Shown here: positions 17,161-27,140 of the stretch, piece by piece
Layout: every line of letters starts with the position of its first letter
Position numbering within the stretch: position 1 is the stretch's first letter
Assembly: GCF_009811415.1 (NCBI RefSeq)
Contig: NZ_BLIG01000008.1
Span: 1 to 64,000, forward strand
Direction of reading: 5' to 3'
DNA from: Alteromonas sp. KUL106
GTDB lineage: Bacteria > Pseudomonadota > Gammaproteobacteria > Enterobacterales > Alteromonadaceae
Length of the DNA: 64,000 nucleotides
Notes under the pieces: generated by a model
What the model was told of the DNA's origin: nothing
Databases searched by the model: none
Seen by the model: the letters and a program-made list of their open reading frames with translations, nothing else
Program-made: the position numbers and the translations under genes

Positions 17161-18911
17161 TGCGATTAGCCTCATTTACCATTGGCTCGGAGCGAGGTGG
17201 TATTCGACAACAGTTTAAAAATCTTAAAAACGTTACCATCGACTTTGAAGAAGAAGAATGGATCACGCTAGTTATTGGTTGGAATGGCACAGGTAAATCA
17301 AATGTACTTGAAGCATTAGCAGTTTTATTTCGCGATCTTATTATGGGTAAGAATGAGAGAGGAGAAAAAGATAAACCAACGTTTTCTTACGTCCTTCGTT
17401 ATTTTTGCCATGAAAAAGAGATCGAAATAGACGCTGACCCTGAGCGCGTTAAAGAAGCCTATAAAATCAGTTACAGAGATTTAGGAGAAGATAAATCAGA
17501 GGAGTCTGCCCAAGCAGATTTATTGAGTGTGCTAACGGGAAAGAAAGAGTTAGCTGAAATTACATTTAGTAAGTTCAAAAAACGACAAGATGATTTTTTA
17601 CCTAAATATGTGTTTGGTTATTATTCTGGTCATAGCGATAGGATGCAGTCCGTTTTTAGGCCGTACCTTCAGCAATATGATAAAAAGCTTCGAAGTGCAA
17701 AATCTGAAGATCCGGGTTTAAGGCGTTTATTTTATGCGTTACCTGTACATAGCCAATTTGTATTGCTCGCCTTTGTATTAAGACAAGATGACTTAGTCAG
17801 GCATTTTCTAGACACTCAATTAGGTTTAGAAACTGATGAAAATGCGGAAAGTATTGATTCTGTCTTATTAGAGTTGAACGAGCCTTCTTGGAACCTAAAT
17901 AAAAGTAAAACACCTAAAGGTAGCTACGATGCGTGCCAAGATACTCCAGATATATTCTGGGGAGCGGAAGGGATTGTTCGTGACTTTTTAGATCGTGTCC
18001 ATGAAGTTTCTACTGCACCTATAAAAATTAAGCGCAAAGATGAAGCAACTTTATGGAATAAAAAAGAGCGTGAATATCTTTATATGTTTATCAAAGATAT
18101 TCACAAGCTAGAGGATCTGGTTGGAGAGCAAGAGCCAAGAGAATTTTTCCGTGATCTTGAAAGTACCTACGTTTCAGAGTTAATTAGCGAAGTTCGCATC
18201 AGAGTTAAGCTTAAAAAGAATGATGGCAGCGTTACGTTCAGAGAGTTAAGTGAAGGCGAGCAACAATTGCTCACAGTGTTAGGTCTATTAAGGTTTACCG
18301 CTGAAGAAGAAAGCCTATTTTTACTTGATGAACCAGACACTCACTTAAACCCTAAATGGAGTGTTGACTACATTGATTACCTGAACAAATTCGTGACCTC
18401 TGGTTCTAAAGGTGAAAACAATAGTCATATTGTTCTCACTACACATAATCCAATTGCAATTGCTGAACTAACACGCGATCAAGTACAAATCTTAAATCGC
18501 GATGAAGAAACCAGAGTTATAGAGTCACATAAGCCGCATTACGATCCTCAAGGAATGGGATATGCGGGAATAATCACAAGTGATATGTTCGGATTAGGCT
18601 CTTCTCTTGACAAGAGAACTCAGAGAAGGCTTGAAAAATATAGAGCACTAGCGAGTATAGAAAACAAAAGTAAGTTTGAAGAATTGCGTTTACAGGTCAT
18701 TTCGGAGTGGTTGGAGAATGACAGGTTTACGATGACACAAAGAGATGATGATTACGAAAGATATATAAAAATCCGAAATGCGTTACTGAAAGAAAGGTCA
18801 GGCTCCGAAAATATAAAAGAGCTTGTAGATTATGCACTAAGCCTATCACAACAAGAGCGTGATCAAGTTGCGGCTGACGCGATTAAAGCGTTGCTTGATG
18901 AGGACGAGTGA
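17160..18911 (+). CDS. AAA/ABC-type ATPase resembling Septu PtuA
   Basis: The 583-residue protein has an SMC/RecF-like ATPase with Walker A GWNGTGKSN at 40-48, an ABC-type signature LSEGEQQLL near 363-371, Walker B LFLLDEPDTHLNP near 386-398 and the H-loop LTTHNP near 425-430. It is directly coupled (TGATG) to an HNH nuclease gene, the two-gene pattern of Septu (PtuA plus PtuB) and of retron-linked ATPase-HNH effectors. It overlaps hsdS by one base. An alternative is an accessory ATPase of the restriction complex. The PtuA label is inferred from the domains and gene pairing. Confidence 0.7.
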   Translation: MRLASFTIGSERGGIRQQFKNLKNVTIDFEEEEWITLVIGWNGTGKSNVLEALAVLFRDLIMGKNERGEKDKPTFSYVLRYFCHEKEIEIDADPERVKEAYKISYRDLGEDKSEESAQADLLSVLTGKKELAEITFSKFKKRQDDFLPKYVFGYYSGHSDRMQSVFRPYLQQYDKKLRSAKSEDPGLRRLFYALPVHSQFVLLAFVLRQDDLVRHFLDTQLGLETDENAESIDSVLLELNEPSWNLNKSKTPKGSYDACQDTPDIFWGAEGIVRDFLDRVHEVSTAPIKIKRKDEATLWNKKEREYLYMFIKDIHKLEDLVGEQEPREFFRDLESTYVSELISEVRIRVKLKKNDGSVTFRELSEGEQQLLTVLGLLRFTAEEESLFLLDEPDTHLNPKWSVDYIDYLNKFVTSGSKGENNSHIVLTTHNPIAIAELTRDQVQILNRDEETRVIESHKPHYDPQGMGYAGIITSDMFGLGSSLDKRTQRRLEKYRALASIENKSKFEELRLQVISEWLENDRFTMTQRDDDYERYIKIRNALLKERSGSENIKELVDYALSLSQQERDQVAADAIKALLDEDE

Positions 18912-19786
18912 TGAGGTTCGTTGACAATACTTTTATTGATTTACCTGATGGATGGGAAGATCGTGCAGAGGCTGCAACGCAAGACCTGATGAATGGTAAT
19001 ATTGTGGCAGATGATAGAAGTACTATATGGAAGGAGCTTAAAGAAAGCTTAGAATTACTTTCGAATGGTCGATGCTGGTATTGCGAAACAAATATACCGA
19101 GAACAGATAACGCGGTTGATCACTATAGACCTAAAGGCACCGTCAAAGGCGTTTCTATAGATGAAGAAGGTAAGAATATTACCAGATATGATATCGCTCC
19201 CGAGCATTCTGGTTACAAATGGGCAGCTTTTAAAGAAGAAAACTTTAGATTTTCTTGTCAACATTGCAACGAATTTAGAAAAGATTTGCAAGGAACTGCG
19301 GGGGGGAAATGGAACTACTTTCCGCTAATAGAGGAAGCGGAAAGAGCTTATAACGAACTTGATGAAGACAACGAAAACCCCAGTTTATTAGATCCCTGCA
19401 AAAGACTTGACTGGAGGATGCTGTCATATGACAAAAGTGGGGCACCATTTTCTCGTTATGCAGAAGGTTCAGAGGAAGATCTAAAAGTTAAATATTCAAT
19501 TCGACTTTATCACTTAGATCAAAAACGTCTAAATGAGGGACGCCTCGCCCAATGGAATTTATTTAAACCTTTAATCAGTGACGCTAAGAAGTGGTATTTG
19601 AAAAAGTTAAGACGAGACCAAGGAGCTGAAGCTTGTTTTCAAAAGGAGCTTCGTAAAATAGGAAAATGGTTTAACCCCAAAAGCAAAAACACTTACTTGG
19701 GCTATCTTGTTTACCAATTAGAACAAGACAAAGAAAAAGACACTCTGCACCCTTGGATTAGCGAATTAATAAGAACAGTTGGCTAA
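18911..19786 (+). CDS. HNH nuclease resembling Septu PtuB
   Basis: The 291-residue protein carries a zinc-bound HNH site: CWYC at 55-58, DHYRPKG near 70-76 and CQHCN near 116-120, the CxxC..(D/E)HxRPK..CxxCN pattern of the PtuB/TIGR02646-like group. A KWAAFKEENFRFSC segment matches the family's conserved tryptophan/asparagine region. The start is the ATG at 18911, overlapping the ATPase stop; a GTG one codon earlier is also possible. In Septu the ATPase restrains this nuclease until phage infection. Here the pair sits between hsdS and hsdM. Confidence 0.7.
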   Translation: MRFVDNTFIDLPDGWEDRAEAATQDLMNGNIVADDRSTIWKELKESLELLSNGRCWYCETNIPRTDNAVDHYRPKGTVKGVSIDEEGKNITRYDIAPEHSGYKWAAFKEENFRFSCQHCNEFRKDLQGTAGGKWNYFPLIEEAERAYNELDEDNENPSLLDPCKRLDWRMLSYDKSGAPFSRYAEGSEEDLKVKYSIRLYHLDQKRLNEGRLAQWNLFKPLISDAKKWYLKKLRRDQGAEACFQKELRKIGKWFNPKSKNTYLGYLVYQLEQDKEKDTLHPWISELIRTVG

Positions 19787-19814
19787 TTAGCTAATTACAA
19801 AATGAGATTGATGA

Positions 19815-21359
19815 ATGAATGCTCCTGCATTAGTACAAAAAGTTTGGAATTACTGTCATACATTACGTGATGATGGTGTAGGTTATGGCGACTACTTAGA
19901 ACAGTTAACCTATCTATTATTTTTAAAAATGGCGCATGAATATGCGCAGCCGCCTTACGTCAGAGATACTAAAGTTCCGGCTGAATATAATTGGGAATCT
20001 CTACGTGGGTTAACAGGCGAAAAACTAGAAGAACAATATAGAAAGATCTTAAAAAACCTAGCAAAAGCTAGCGGCATGTTAGGCGCTATATTTTATAAAG
20101 CTGAAAATAAGATCCCTGACCCTGCAAAGTTATCTCGTATTGTTACCATGATAGATAACGAAAACTGGATAAGTTTAGATGCTGATGCAAAAGGTGACTT
20201 ATATGAAGGGCTTCTGCAAAAAAATGCGGAAGATACGAAAAGCGGTGCAGGTCAATACTTTACGCCTAGACCGTTGATTGATGCCATATTGGCGTGTGTT
20301 CAGCCTGAACCAGAGAAAACCATTGCAGATCCGGCTTGTGGAACAGGTGGCTTCTTTTTAAGTGCTAGTGATTGGATTGCTTATGGCGATCCGCAGTGGA
20401 TTCAAAAAGGCATGAGCCATTGGAATCCATCAAAGCATGATGAAAGCATCGTTCCAAAGTCGAAGTTAAATAAGGCACAAGCACAATCGTTGAGAGACAA
20501 AACATTTAGAGGTAACGAGATTGTCTCTTCAACAAGACGTATGTGCTTAATGAACTTGTTTTTGCATAATATTGGTAGCATTGACGGGCAACCTGAAGTT
20601 GAAAGAGCTGACGCATTATTAACACCAATAACTGGCGATAATAAGGTTGATTATGTTCTGGCGAATCCACCTTTCGGAAAAAAGAGCAGTGTAACCATCA
20701 CCAATGCTGAAGGCGGTGAAGATAAAGATGCGCTAACCTATGAGCGCCAAGATTTTTGGGCAACCACAACCAACAAACAGTTAAACTTTTTACAGCACAT
20801 TGTTTCAAGCTTAAAAGACACTGGTAAAGCTGCTGTTGTATTACCTGACAATGTATTGTTTGAAGGTGGTGCAGGTGAGCGTATACGTAGAAAGTGGTTA
20901 AATAACTGTGATGTACATACCATCTTAAGATTACCAACAGGTATCTTTTACGCCAATGGTGTGAAAGCGAATGTTGTGTTTTTTGATAATGCTGACCGTG
21001 ATGAAAAAATTCATACCAAAGGTATTTGGTTTTACGACCTAAGAACCAATACACATTTCACACTAAAACAACGACCAATGACACTGAATGACTTAAAAGA
21101 CTTCATCAAGTGTTATAACCCTGAGAACCGTCATGAACGTGAAGAGACTGAGAGGTTCAAATATTACAGTTATGATGAGCTAATCAATCGAGAAAAAGCG
21201 AGTTTGGATATATTCTGGCTAAAAGATGACAGCTTAGATAATTTAGATAACCTGCCACCACCTGACGTTTTACAGCAAGAAATCATCGACCATTTGGAAG
21301 CTGCCTTAGCTGCATTTAAAGATGTAGCAGTAGGATTGCCAGATAGCACTGTTGAATAA
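19815..21359 (+). CDS. hsdM: type I restriction-modification methyltransferase (HsdM)
   Basis: The 514-residue N6-adenine methyltransferase has an N-terminal helical HsdM_N domain (residues 5-130), SAM motif I DPACGTGGF near 172-180 and catalytic NPPF near 284-287. It protects host sites and forms the M2S core with HsdS. It is unusual in being the last gene of the operon, 28 bp after the HNH gene. A nearly perfect terminator lies 46 bp past its stop. No damage is seen, so a full R-M-S set is present. Confidence 0.9.
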   Translation: MNAPALVQKVWNYCHTLRDDGVGYGDYLEQLTYLLFLKMAHEYAQPPYVRDTKVPAEYNWESLRGLTGEKLEEQYRKILKNLAKASGMLGAIFYKAENKIPDPAKLSRIVTMIDNENWISLDADAKGDLYEGLLQKNAEDTKSGAGQYFTPRPLIDAILACVQPEPEKTIADPACGTGGFFLSASDWIAYGDPQWIQKGMSHWNPSKHDESIVPKSKLNKAQAQSLRDKTFRGNEIVSSTRRMCLMNLFLHNIGSIDGQPEVERADALLTPITGDNKVDYVLANPPFGKKSSVTITNAEGGEDKDALTYERQDFWATTTNKQLNFLQHIVSSLKDTGKAAVVLPDNVLFEGGAGERIRRKWLNNCDVHTILRLPTGIFYANGVKANVVFFDNADRDEKIHTKGIWFYDLRTNTHFTLKQRPMTLNDLKDFIKCYNPENRHEREETERFKYYSYDELINREKASLDIFWLKDDSLDNLDNLPPPDVLQQEIIDHLEAALAAFKDVAVGLPDSTVE

Positions 21360-21405
21360 AGACTAATCCATCTTACAATGAAAGGATTGGCTTTTTTGGT
21401 ATCCG

Positions 21406-21433
21406 CAAAAAGCCCACTTTAAAGTGGGCTTTA
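21406..21433. terminator. bidirectional terminator between hsdM and yebC
   Basis: agcccacttt (21411-21420) and aaagtgggct (21421-21430) form a perfect 20-bp palindrome flanked by A-rich and T-rich sequence, so it can act on both converging transcripts. Confidence 0.75.
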
Positions 21434-21442
21434 GCTGTCTAT

Positions 21443-21499
21443 TAAACGCTTTATTTACTGTAAACGACTTATTTAATCCCAGTAAACGTTTTATTTACT
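21443..21499. repeat. three iteron-like direct repeats at the yebC 3' end
   Basis: The units taaacgctttatttact (21443-21459), taaacgacttatttaat (21461-21477) and taaacgttttatttact (21483-21499) share TAAACG-N2-TTATTTA. Their starts are 18 and 22 bp apart. The last ends 8 bp from the yebC stop. They mark the exact border between the accessory island and the core genome and resemble transposase-binding or iteron arrays. Confidence 0.6.
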
Positions 21500-21507
21500 C
21501 AAATCAA

Positions 21508-22230
21508 TTAGCTCGGCGTAACAGCGTTGTGGTAAACATCCTGGACATCATCGCAGTCATTGAGCATGTCCATGAATTTTTCGAACATAGGCATGTCTTC
21601 TTCGCTGATTTCAGTCTCAGTTTGAGGCATCCAGCTTATTTCTTCTGCGATGAAGTTAATCTCTGGATACGCTTCAGTTAACGCTGTTTTCACTTGATAG
21701 AATTCGGTGTGAGGCGCATACACCGTCACTTTACCGTCTTCTACTTCAACTTCGGTGACGTCTACGTCAGCTTCCATAAGCACTTCTAACACCGCATCTT
21801 CATCATCACCTTCAAACTGAAAAACAGCTTGATGGTCAAACATGTGCGATACCGCGCCTTGTGCACCTAGCTTAGCATTCGTCTTAGTAAAGCAGTTACG
21901 TACTTCTGTTATTGTGCGGTTCGCGTTGTCAGACAAGCAGTCAACAATTACCATACAGTTACCCGGACCAAAGCCTTCGTAACGCATAGGCTGGAAATCT
22001 TCACCCGCACCACCTGCGGCTTTATCGATTGCTTTTTCGATAACATGGCTTGGAACCTGATCTTTTTTCGCTTTCTCCATCAAGCGGCGAAGTGACAGAT
22101 TGGTGTCTGGATCGGCACCACCGTTTTTCGCACATACGTAAATCTCTTTACCGTATTTAGAATAAACTTTAGTTTTTTGGCCGGCAGTTTTTGCCATGGC
22201 GTTTTTACGTACTTCGAATGCTCTTCCCAT
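21508..22230 (-). CDS. YebC/PmpR-family protein, YeeN subgroup
   Basis: The 240-residue protein begins [12 protein letters not shown] and contains [18 protein letters not shown] and [12 protein letters not shown], as in the YeeN branch of the YebC family. YebC-type proteins bind RNA/DNA or the ribosome and have been described as regulators and as relievers of translational pausing. The start is placed at 22230 by homology, with agaga 9 bp upstream; the open frame continues upstream without family similarity. It converges with hsdM. Its intact 3' end borders the island, as expected of a core gene next to an insertion hotspot. Confidence 0.85.
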   Translation of the reverse strand: MGRAFEVRKNAMAKTAGQKTKVYSKYGKEIYVCAKNGGADPDTNLSLRRLMEKAKKDQVPSHVIEKAIDKAAGGAGEDFQPMRYEGFGPGNCMVIVDCLSDNANRTITEVRNCFTKTNAKLGAQGAVSHMFDHQAVFQFEGDDEDAVLEVLMEADVDVTEVEVEDGKVTVYAPHTEFYQVKTALTEAYPEINFIAEEISWMPQTETEISEEDMPMFEKFMDMLNDCDDVQDVYHNAVTPS

Positions 22231-22460
22231 CTTAAAATTCTCTTTCTCGCAATTAATGCGTTGGGTTTCATCGGGATACCGCGCCGCTTTGGCGAACAAT
22301 GATGCTCGGCCATGCGACACAGAAAAAATTGTGCGAAATTCTACCTTAATTTTCCTGCAATACCAATGCGATCCCATTTATCAGTACGACGAAAAGAATG
22401 ACGCGCTCCACTGAGTAAAATCACAGCACGACGAAAACCAATAGTGCACTTGCTTTTAGC

Positions 22461-23558
22461 TTAGGGTAGATGTTCTGTGGCTAAATAATCATGCGACTGC
22501 ATTTCCTTTAACCGACTAAGACAACGCCTGAACTCAAAATTTAGCAAACCTTCCGTGTACAAGTTTTCAAGGGCAACCTCTGCGGAAATAATAAGCTTCA
22601 CATTTCGCTCGTAAAACTCATCTACCATGGCAATAAAGCGTCTAGCAACATCATCGTTGTGCTGCCCCATCTCTTTAACATTGGCAACCAAAACCGAGTG
22701 ATAGCAGCGACTCAATTCGATGTAATCACTTTGACTTCGCGGTCCACCGCACAAGCTCTTAAAATCGATCATTAGGACACCATCAGCGTTGCGCAGGGTA
22801 GTGATCTTTCGGTTATTGACTTCAATATCTTCACCTTGCGACCCTTCTTCAGGTGCAAGTTGCAAAAAGTAGCTATGCAAGTTTTCAGTCGCGTCGTCAT
22901 CTAACGGATAGTGATAGATTTCGGCTTGTTCCAATGTACGTAGGCGATAATCAATACCGCTGTCCACATTAACGACTCGGGTATTTTGATTCAATAAATC
23001 GATAGCAGGCAAAAAGCGGGCGCGCTGAAGACCATTTTTGTATAAGTCGTCCGGTACAATGTTGGATGTCGCTACCAAAACAATACCGTGCCCAAAAAGT
23101 TCTTCCATCAGCGTGCCAAGGATCATGGCATCAGTAATATCAGACACGAAAAACTCGTCAAAGCAAATGACTCGCGCTTCTTTTGCTAACTTAGCAGCAA
23201 CTAATTTCAAGGGATCTTGAGCGTTTTTTAACTGCTTAAGTTCATCGTGAACACGATACATAAACCGGTGAAAATGCACCCGCATTTTCTTTTCAAACGG
23301 CAGGCATTCAAAAAAGGTATCAACGAGATAGGTTTTCCCCCGCCCTACGCCGCCATAAAAATAAATGCCTTGAATTCCCGGCTTGGCATGGCCTTTCCCA
23401 AAAGCGGCTTTCAGCTTTACCCGCCATGTTGTTTTCTTTTCAGGCTGAGTAAGTTCATCAAATAAACGTTGTAACTCTTTAACTGCATTTTCTTGCGCTG
23501 CATCGTAATGAAAGTCAGACGACTGAAGATCTAGCTGATATTTTTCCCATGGCGTCAT
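22461..23558 (-). CDS. zapE: cell division ATPase ZapE
   Basis: The 365-residue AFG1/YhcM-family ATPase has Walker A GGVGRGKT near 69-76, Walker B VICFDEFFVSD near 130-140, and the conserved VATSNIVPDDLYKNGLQRARFLP stretch around 162-184 typical of the family. ZapE associates with the FtsZ ring during division. The start is the ATG at 23558, with ggag 11 bp upstream; a GTG four codons earlier overlaps that ribosome site. It is divergent from zapG, an arrangement shared by many gammaproteobacteria. Confidence 0.9.
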   Translation of the reverse strand: MTPWEKYQLDLQSSDFHYDAAQENAVKELQRLFDELTQPEKKTTWRVKLKAAFGKGHAKPGIQGIYFYGGVGRGKTYLVDTFFECLPFEKKMRVHFHRFMYRVHDELKQLKNAQDPLKLVAAKLAKEARVICFDEFFVSDITDAMILGTLMEELFGHGIVLVATSNIVPDDLYKNGLQRARFLPAIDLLNQNTRVVNVDSGIDYRLRTLEQAEIYHYPLDDDATENLHSYFLQLAPEEGSQGEDIEVNNRKITTLRNADGVLMIDFKSLCGGPRSQSDYIELSRCYHSVLVANVKEMGQHNDDVARRFIAMVDEFYERNVKLIISAEVALENLYTEGLLNFEFRRCLSRLKEMQSHDYLATEHLP

Positions 23559-23812
23559 CGCCGAAACCACTCCGTAAAAATGTCAATAGCGGCGCTTGCT
23601 GCACCGACCTGCTTGAATTTCTCAATTATGACCTTAATTTTAATGGAAATCACGGTAGAATCTCACATTGAAATTCGACATACACTGAATAACTGTCACT
23701 ATGTATGCGCGTTTCGGGCTTGACCTTGCTATATTTAGTGTATGGTCGAAAGCAGCTTTTAGATCGTATAAGTAGGATCGGCTGCACGATGTAGATTGAT
23801 TCGGAGAATATA

Positions 23813-24250
23813 ATGGAATTGTTAGTATCTCTTGCTTTGTTAGTTGTTGGTTTAGTTATCGGCTTTTTCGTAGGTCGCTTTTTTCAACAAAAGCAGGGTG
23901 CAGGCAGTGCTGCGCAAACTGAGAAGCAGGTTAAAGAGATCCTTGCACAGCAAGCACAGCATCACATTCATCAAACTCGCCAAAGCTTAGAAAGCATTGA
24001 AAGTCAGTGTGAAACACTGAAGCAACAAATTGACGAGTATGAAACACTGCTTGAACAAAGCAGTGATGAAGAAGGCATCAAAGTCCCTTTCTATGGGGAG
24101 CAAGCCACAACCTATTTACGTAATAATCTAAAAGGTTCAGATAAGTCTAAAGTTAACCGTGTTTCTGACACACAGCCGAGAGACTTCGCAAACTCAGGTT
24201 CTGGGTTGTTCGTCGGTGGTTCTGAGCAGAATAACGCAGAAAAACAGTAA
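23813..24250 (+). CDS. zapG: ZapG/YhcB (DUF1043) inner-membrane protein
   Basis: The 145-residue protein has one N-terminal membrane helix (residues 3-22, ending GFFVGRFFQQKQ), a coiled-coil cytoplasmic segment (about 35-85) and a flexible tail with the DYARGSSG-like region diverged to DFANSGSGLF. YhcB/ZapG proteins coordinate envelope growth and division. A good tcggagaata ribosome site precedes the ATG. It is followed by degQ, as in related genomes. Confidence 0.85.
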   Translation: MELLVSLALLVVGLVIGFFVGRFFQQKQGAGSAAQTEKQVKEILAQQAQHHIHQTRQSLESIESQCETLKQQIDEYETLLEQSSDEEGIKVPFYGEQATTYLRNNLKGSDKSKVNRVSDTQPRDFANSGSGLFVGGSEQNNAEKQ

Positions 24251-24332
24251 CATCGGGAACTTTATTACGACCTCGGACTCTTTTAGTGAAACTATGCTAT
24301 GTCGCATATAACATGAAGGAGTGTAAGCGAAC

Positions 24333-25700
24333 ATGAAAATGTCTTTCCGCCATTGTTTATTGGCGTCTGCCGTTGTTGTAAGTTCACTGGGCTTTACTGC
24401 TAGCACGCAGGCGGCGTTACCGTTCTTTTCAGATAAAAAAGATGAAGTTCCCTCTTTAGCGCCAATGCTTGAAGAGGCGACTCCCGCAGTAGTGAGTATT
24501 GCCGTAGAAGGCACGCAAACTTCAACGCAGCGTGTACCAGAAATGTTTCGTTACTTTTTCGGTGCGCCGCAGGAACAAGTTCAAGAACGTCCTTTCCGAG
24601 GTCTTGGTTCAGGCGTCATTATCGATGCGGAAAAAGGCTACGTTGTTACCAATAACCACGTCGTTGATAACGCAGACGAAATTACCGTTAAATTAACGGA
24701 TGGCCGCGAGTTCAAAGCGAAGAAACTAGGTTCTGATGAACAAAGTGATATCGCTTTACTAAAAATAGACCCTGACGATTTGAAAGCGCTGCCGCTAGCA
24801 GACTCTGACGGCTTGCGTGTAGGCGACTTCGTTGTTGCTATAGGCAACCCTTTTGGCCTGTCACAAACCGTGACATCGGGTATCGTAAGTGCCTTGGGCC
24901 GCTCAGGGCTAAACATTGGTGGTTACGAAGACTTCATTCAGACTGATGCCGCAATCAACCGCGGTAACTCTGGGGGAGCACTGGTTAACCTTCGCGGTGA
25001 ACTTGTGGGTATTAACACCGCTATCTTTGGCCCTAACGGCGGAAACGTCGGTATTGGTTTTGCTATTCCAGCGAACATGATGAAGAGTTTAGTGGACCAG
25101 ATTGCCGAATTTGGTGAGGTACGACGCGGTCTATTGGGCATTCTCGGCAGTGATATCGATGCAGGTCTTGCTGAGGCAATGAATGCAGAGGTTAATATCG
25201 GTGCATTCGTCAGTGAAGTACAACCTGACTCAGCTGCAGAGAAAGGCGGTATTCAAGCGGGTGACATTATTACCGCTATTAACGGACGTAAACTTCACAG
25301 TTTCCAAGAACTGCGCGCTAAAATTGCGAGTATGGGAGCAGGTGCTGAAGTTGAGCTTACCGTTATGCGCAAAGGTAAGAAAATGAAGGTAGATGTTGTC
25401 TTAGATGATGCTGCTGACACCACGGTTACTGCGGCTCAAATTCATCCGGCACTGGAAGGTGCAACGCTAGCTAACGGTTCAGATAGCGCGGGCAATGCCG
25501 GTGTTATTGTGTCCGATATAGAACGCGGCGCACCAGCGGCTCGAATTGGCTTACAAGCTGAAGACGTAATAATTGGCGTCAACCGCGTTCGCACATCGAC
25601 CGTCGCTGAGTTTAGAAATGCCTTAGATGAAGCGAAAGGTGTTATCGCCCTTAACGTTAAACGCGGCAATTCAACGCTATATTTGGTCATTAGGCAATAG
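24333..25700 (+). CDS. degQ: periplasmic serine protease DegQ/DegP-type
   Basis: The 455-residue precursor has a signal peptide of about 27 residues (ASTQA-ALP). The trypsin-like domain carries the triad H109 (TNNHVV), D139 (SDIALLKI) and S213 (GNSGGAL). Two PDZ domains follow (about 260-350 and 365-455). The length and loop LA around residues 65-90 (VPEMFRYFFGAP) fit DegQ. It degrades and refolds misfolded periplasmic proteins. It has its own terminator at 25734 and is followed by degS. Confidence 0.9.
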   Translation: MKMSFRHCLLASAVVVSSLGFTASTQAALPFFSDKKDEVPSLAPMLEEATPAVVSIAVEGTQTSTQRVPEMFRYFFGAPQEQVQERPFRGLGSGVIIDAEKGYVVTNNHVVDNADEITVKLTDGREFKAKKLGSDEQSDIALLKIDPDDLKALPLADSDGLRVGDFVVAIGNPFGLSQTVTSGIVSALGRSGLNIGGYEDFIQTDAAINRGNSGGALVNLRGELVGINTAIFGPNGGNVGIGFAIPANMMKSLVDQIAEFGEVRRGLLGILGSDIDAGLAEAMNAEVNIGAFVSEVQPDSAAEKGGIQAGDIITAINGRKLHSFQELRAKIASMGAGAEVELTVMRKGKKMKVDVVLDDAADTTVTAAQIHPALEGATLANGSDSAGNAGVIVSDIERGAPAARIGLQAEDVIIGVNRVRTSTVAEFRNALDEAKGVIALNVKRGNSTLYLVIRQ

Positions 25701-25733
25701 CATGAAACCTAGATTGAAGGTCTAATTTGATTA

Positions 25734-25764
25734 AAACGGCGCATTTCAAAGGCGCCGTTTTTTT
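25734..25764 (+). terminator. degQ terminator
   Basis: aaacggcgc (25734-25742) pairs with gcgccgttt (25752-25760), followed by a run of T. Confidence 0.8.
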
Positions 25765-25994
25765 ATGAGCGTTATTTATTCGTTAAGCACGTAGCCAGTT
25801 AACACTGAGAGAAAAATAGCGATGCCAACCTACCTGCACAAAATTTGTTTTTCATTACGGTAGTTTATTCAATAAAGTGATATCCTTGACATTAAGAATG
25901 ATAATTTATGAATGTTGCGCTTTAAATTTATAATGGCGCGCTGCAATAGTAGTGCTCATTGAGTAAGTGCGACAAAAAACAATAAGTGTGACTT

Positions 25995-27065
25995 GTGACT
26001 GGCCGCTCAATAATAAATTTCTTACTAAAATCTGTCCTTCTCGGCGTTGCTGTTGCAGCGTTGCTCTTGATTTTTGTTCCTGAACTTCGCCAAGGAAAAG
26101 GCCTAGCACAAGGCTTTTTCACAACCCCTTCCGTCAGTGCCACGCGCGAAACCTATTTCAGTGCGATAAGTCGCTCTGCTCCAGCAGTGGTTAATATTTA
26201 TAGTGTCAGCATTGAAAATGGTTCAGGTCTATTTAGAAACCAATCTCGGGGGCGAACTAACCTCGGCTCTGGCGTTATAATGACTGAGAACGGCTATCTG
26301 CTCACGTGTCATCACGTAGTTGCAGACGCCGACAGTATTTACGTAGCAGTACAAGATGGCCGTATCCTAGAAGCGCAAATTATCGGTACAGATCCCCTCA
26401 CGGACCTTGCAGTCTTAAAAGTGACTGCCGACAACTTACATATTATCCCTCAAGTTTCAGAGCCTGACACACATGTCGGCGATGTGGTAATGGCTATCGG
26501 CAACCCTTTCGATTTAGGTCAGACGATAACGCAAGGAATTGTAAGTAGAGCCGGACGTAACGGGCTTTCTAACTATGTAGACTTTATCCAGACTGATGCG
26601 GTGTTAAACCAAGGTAATTCCGGTGGAGCATTAGTAGATAGCAACGGTATTTTGCTGGGCATTACCAACGCTAACTTCCAGGTTTTAGATTCAAATAACC
26701 GCGTTCGCAACGTGGACGGTATTAACTTTGCTGTACCATACGAACTGGCTAAGCGGGTTATGGACGAAATTATTAGCAATGGTCGCGTAATACGCGGTCA
26801 GCTTGGCTTTGTAGGCGGAGAGAACCGTAACCGCCCCGGTATTGATGTTTCGGCAGTCGCAAAGGGAAGCCCCGCCGATATCGCCGGTATTCGCCCAGGT
26901 GACATTATCGTTGCGATTGACGGGGTTCGATTGGAAAGTGCGTCTAAAACGTTAGATATGATTGCTGAAACCGAGCCTGGTACAGAGCTTGAAATTGAAC
27001 TCAGTCGAGATGGTACGTCGTTGACACTCAAAGCCACAGTGGGAGAGCTTCGAGCAGGTCAATAG
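25995..27065 (+). CDS. degS: membrane-anchored stress-sensor protease DegS
   Basis: The 356-residue protein has one N-terminal membrane helix (about 8-28), a trypsin-like domain with H107 (CHHVV), D137 (TDLAVLKV) and S209 (QGNSGGAL), and a single PDZ domain (about 260-345). That architecture separates DegS from DegQ. It senses C termini of unfolded outer-membrane proteins and makes the first cut in the anti-sigma factor RseA. The GTG start at 25995 gives the expected short cytoplasmic N terminus; no strong ribosome site is seen. Confidence 0.9.
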   Translation: MTGRSIINFLLKSVLLGVAVAALLLIFVPELRQGKGLAQGFFTTPSVSATRETYFSAISRSAPAVVNIYSVSIENGSGLFRNQSRGRTNLGSGVIMTENGYLLTCHHVVADADSIYVAVQDGRILEAQIIGTDPLTDLAVLKVTADNLHIIPQVSEPDTHVGDVVMAIGNPFDLGQTITQGIVSRAGRNGLSNYVDFIQTDAVLNQGNSGGALVDSNGILLGITNANFQVLDSNNRVRNVDGINFAVPYELAKRVMDEIISNGRVIRGQLGFVGGENRNRPGIDVSAVAKGSPADIAGIRPGDIIVAIDGVRLESASKTLDMIAETEPGTELEIELSRDGTSLTLKATVGELRAGQ

Positions 27066-27140
27066 ACGCCTATTACTTGGCCTTTATCATTTAAGACCAT
27101 TAACTGATCAACCTCGCACAGCTTATCAGTGTCAAAAACA

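Noticed and set aside
22231..22377. N-terminal extension of the YebC/YeeN protein
   Set aside because: The extra 49 residues do not resemble the family, which begins at [12 protein letters not shown].
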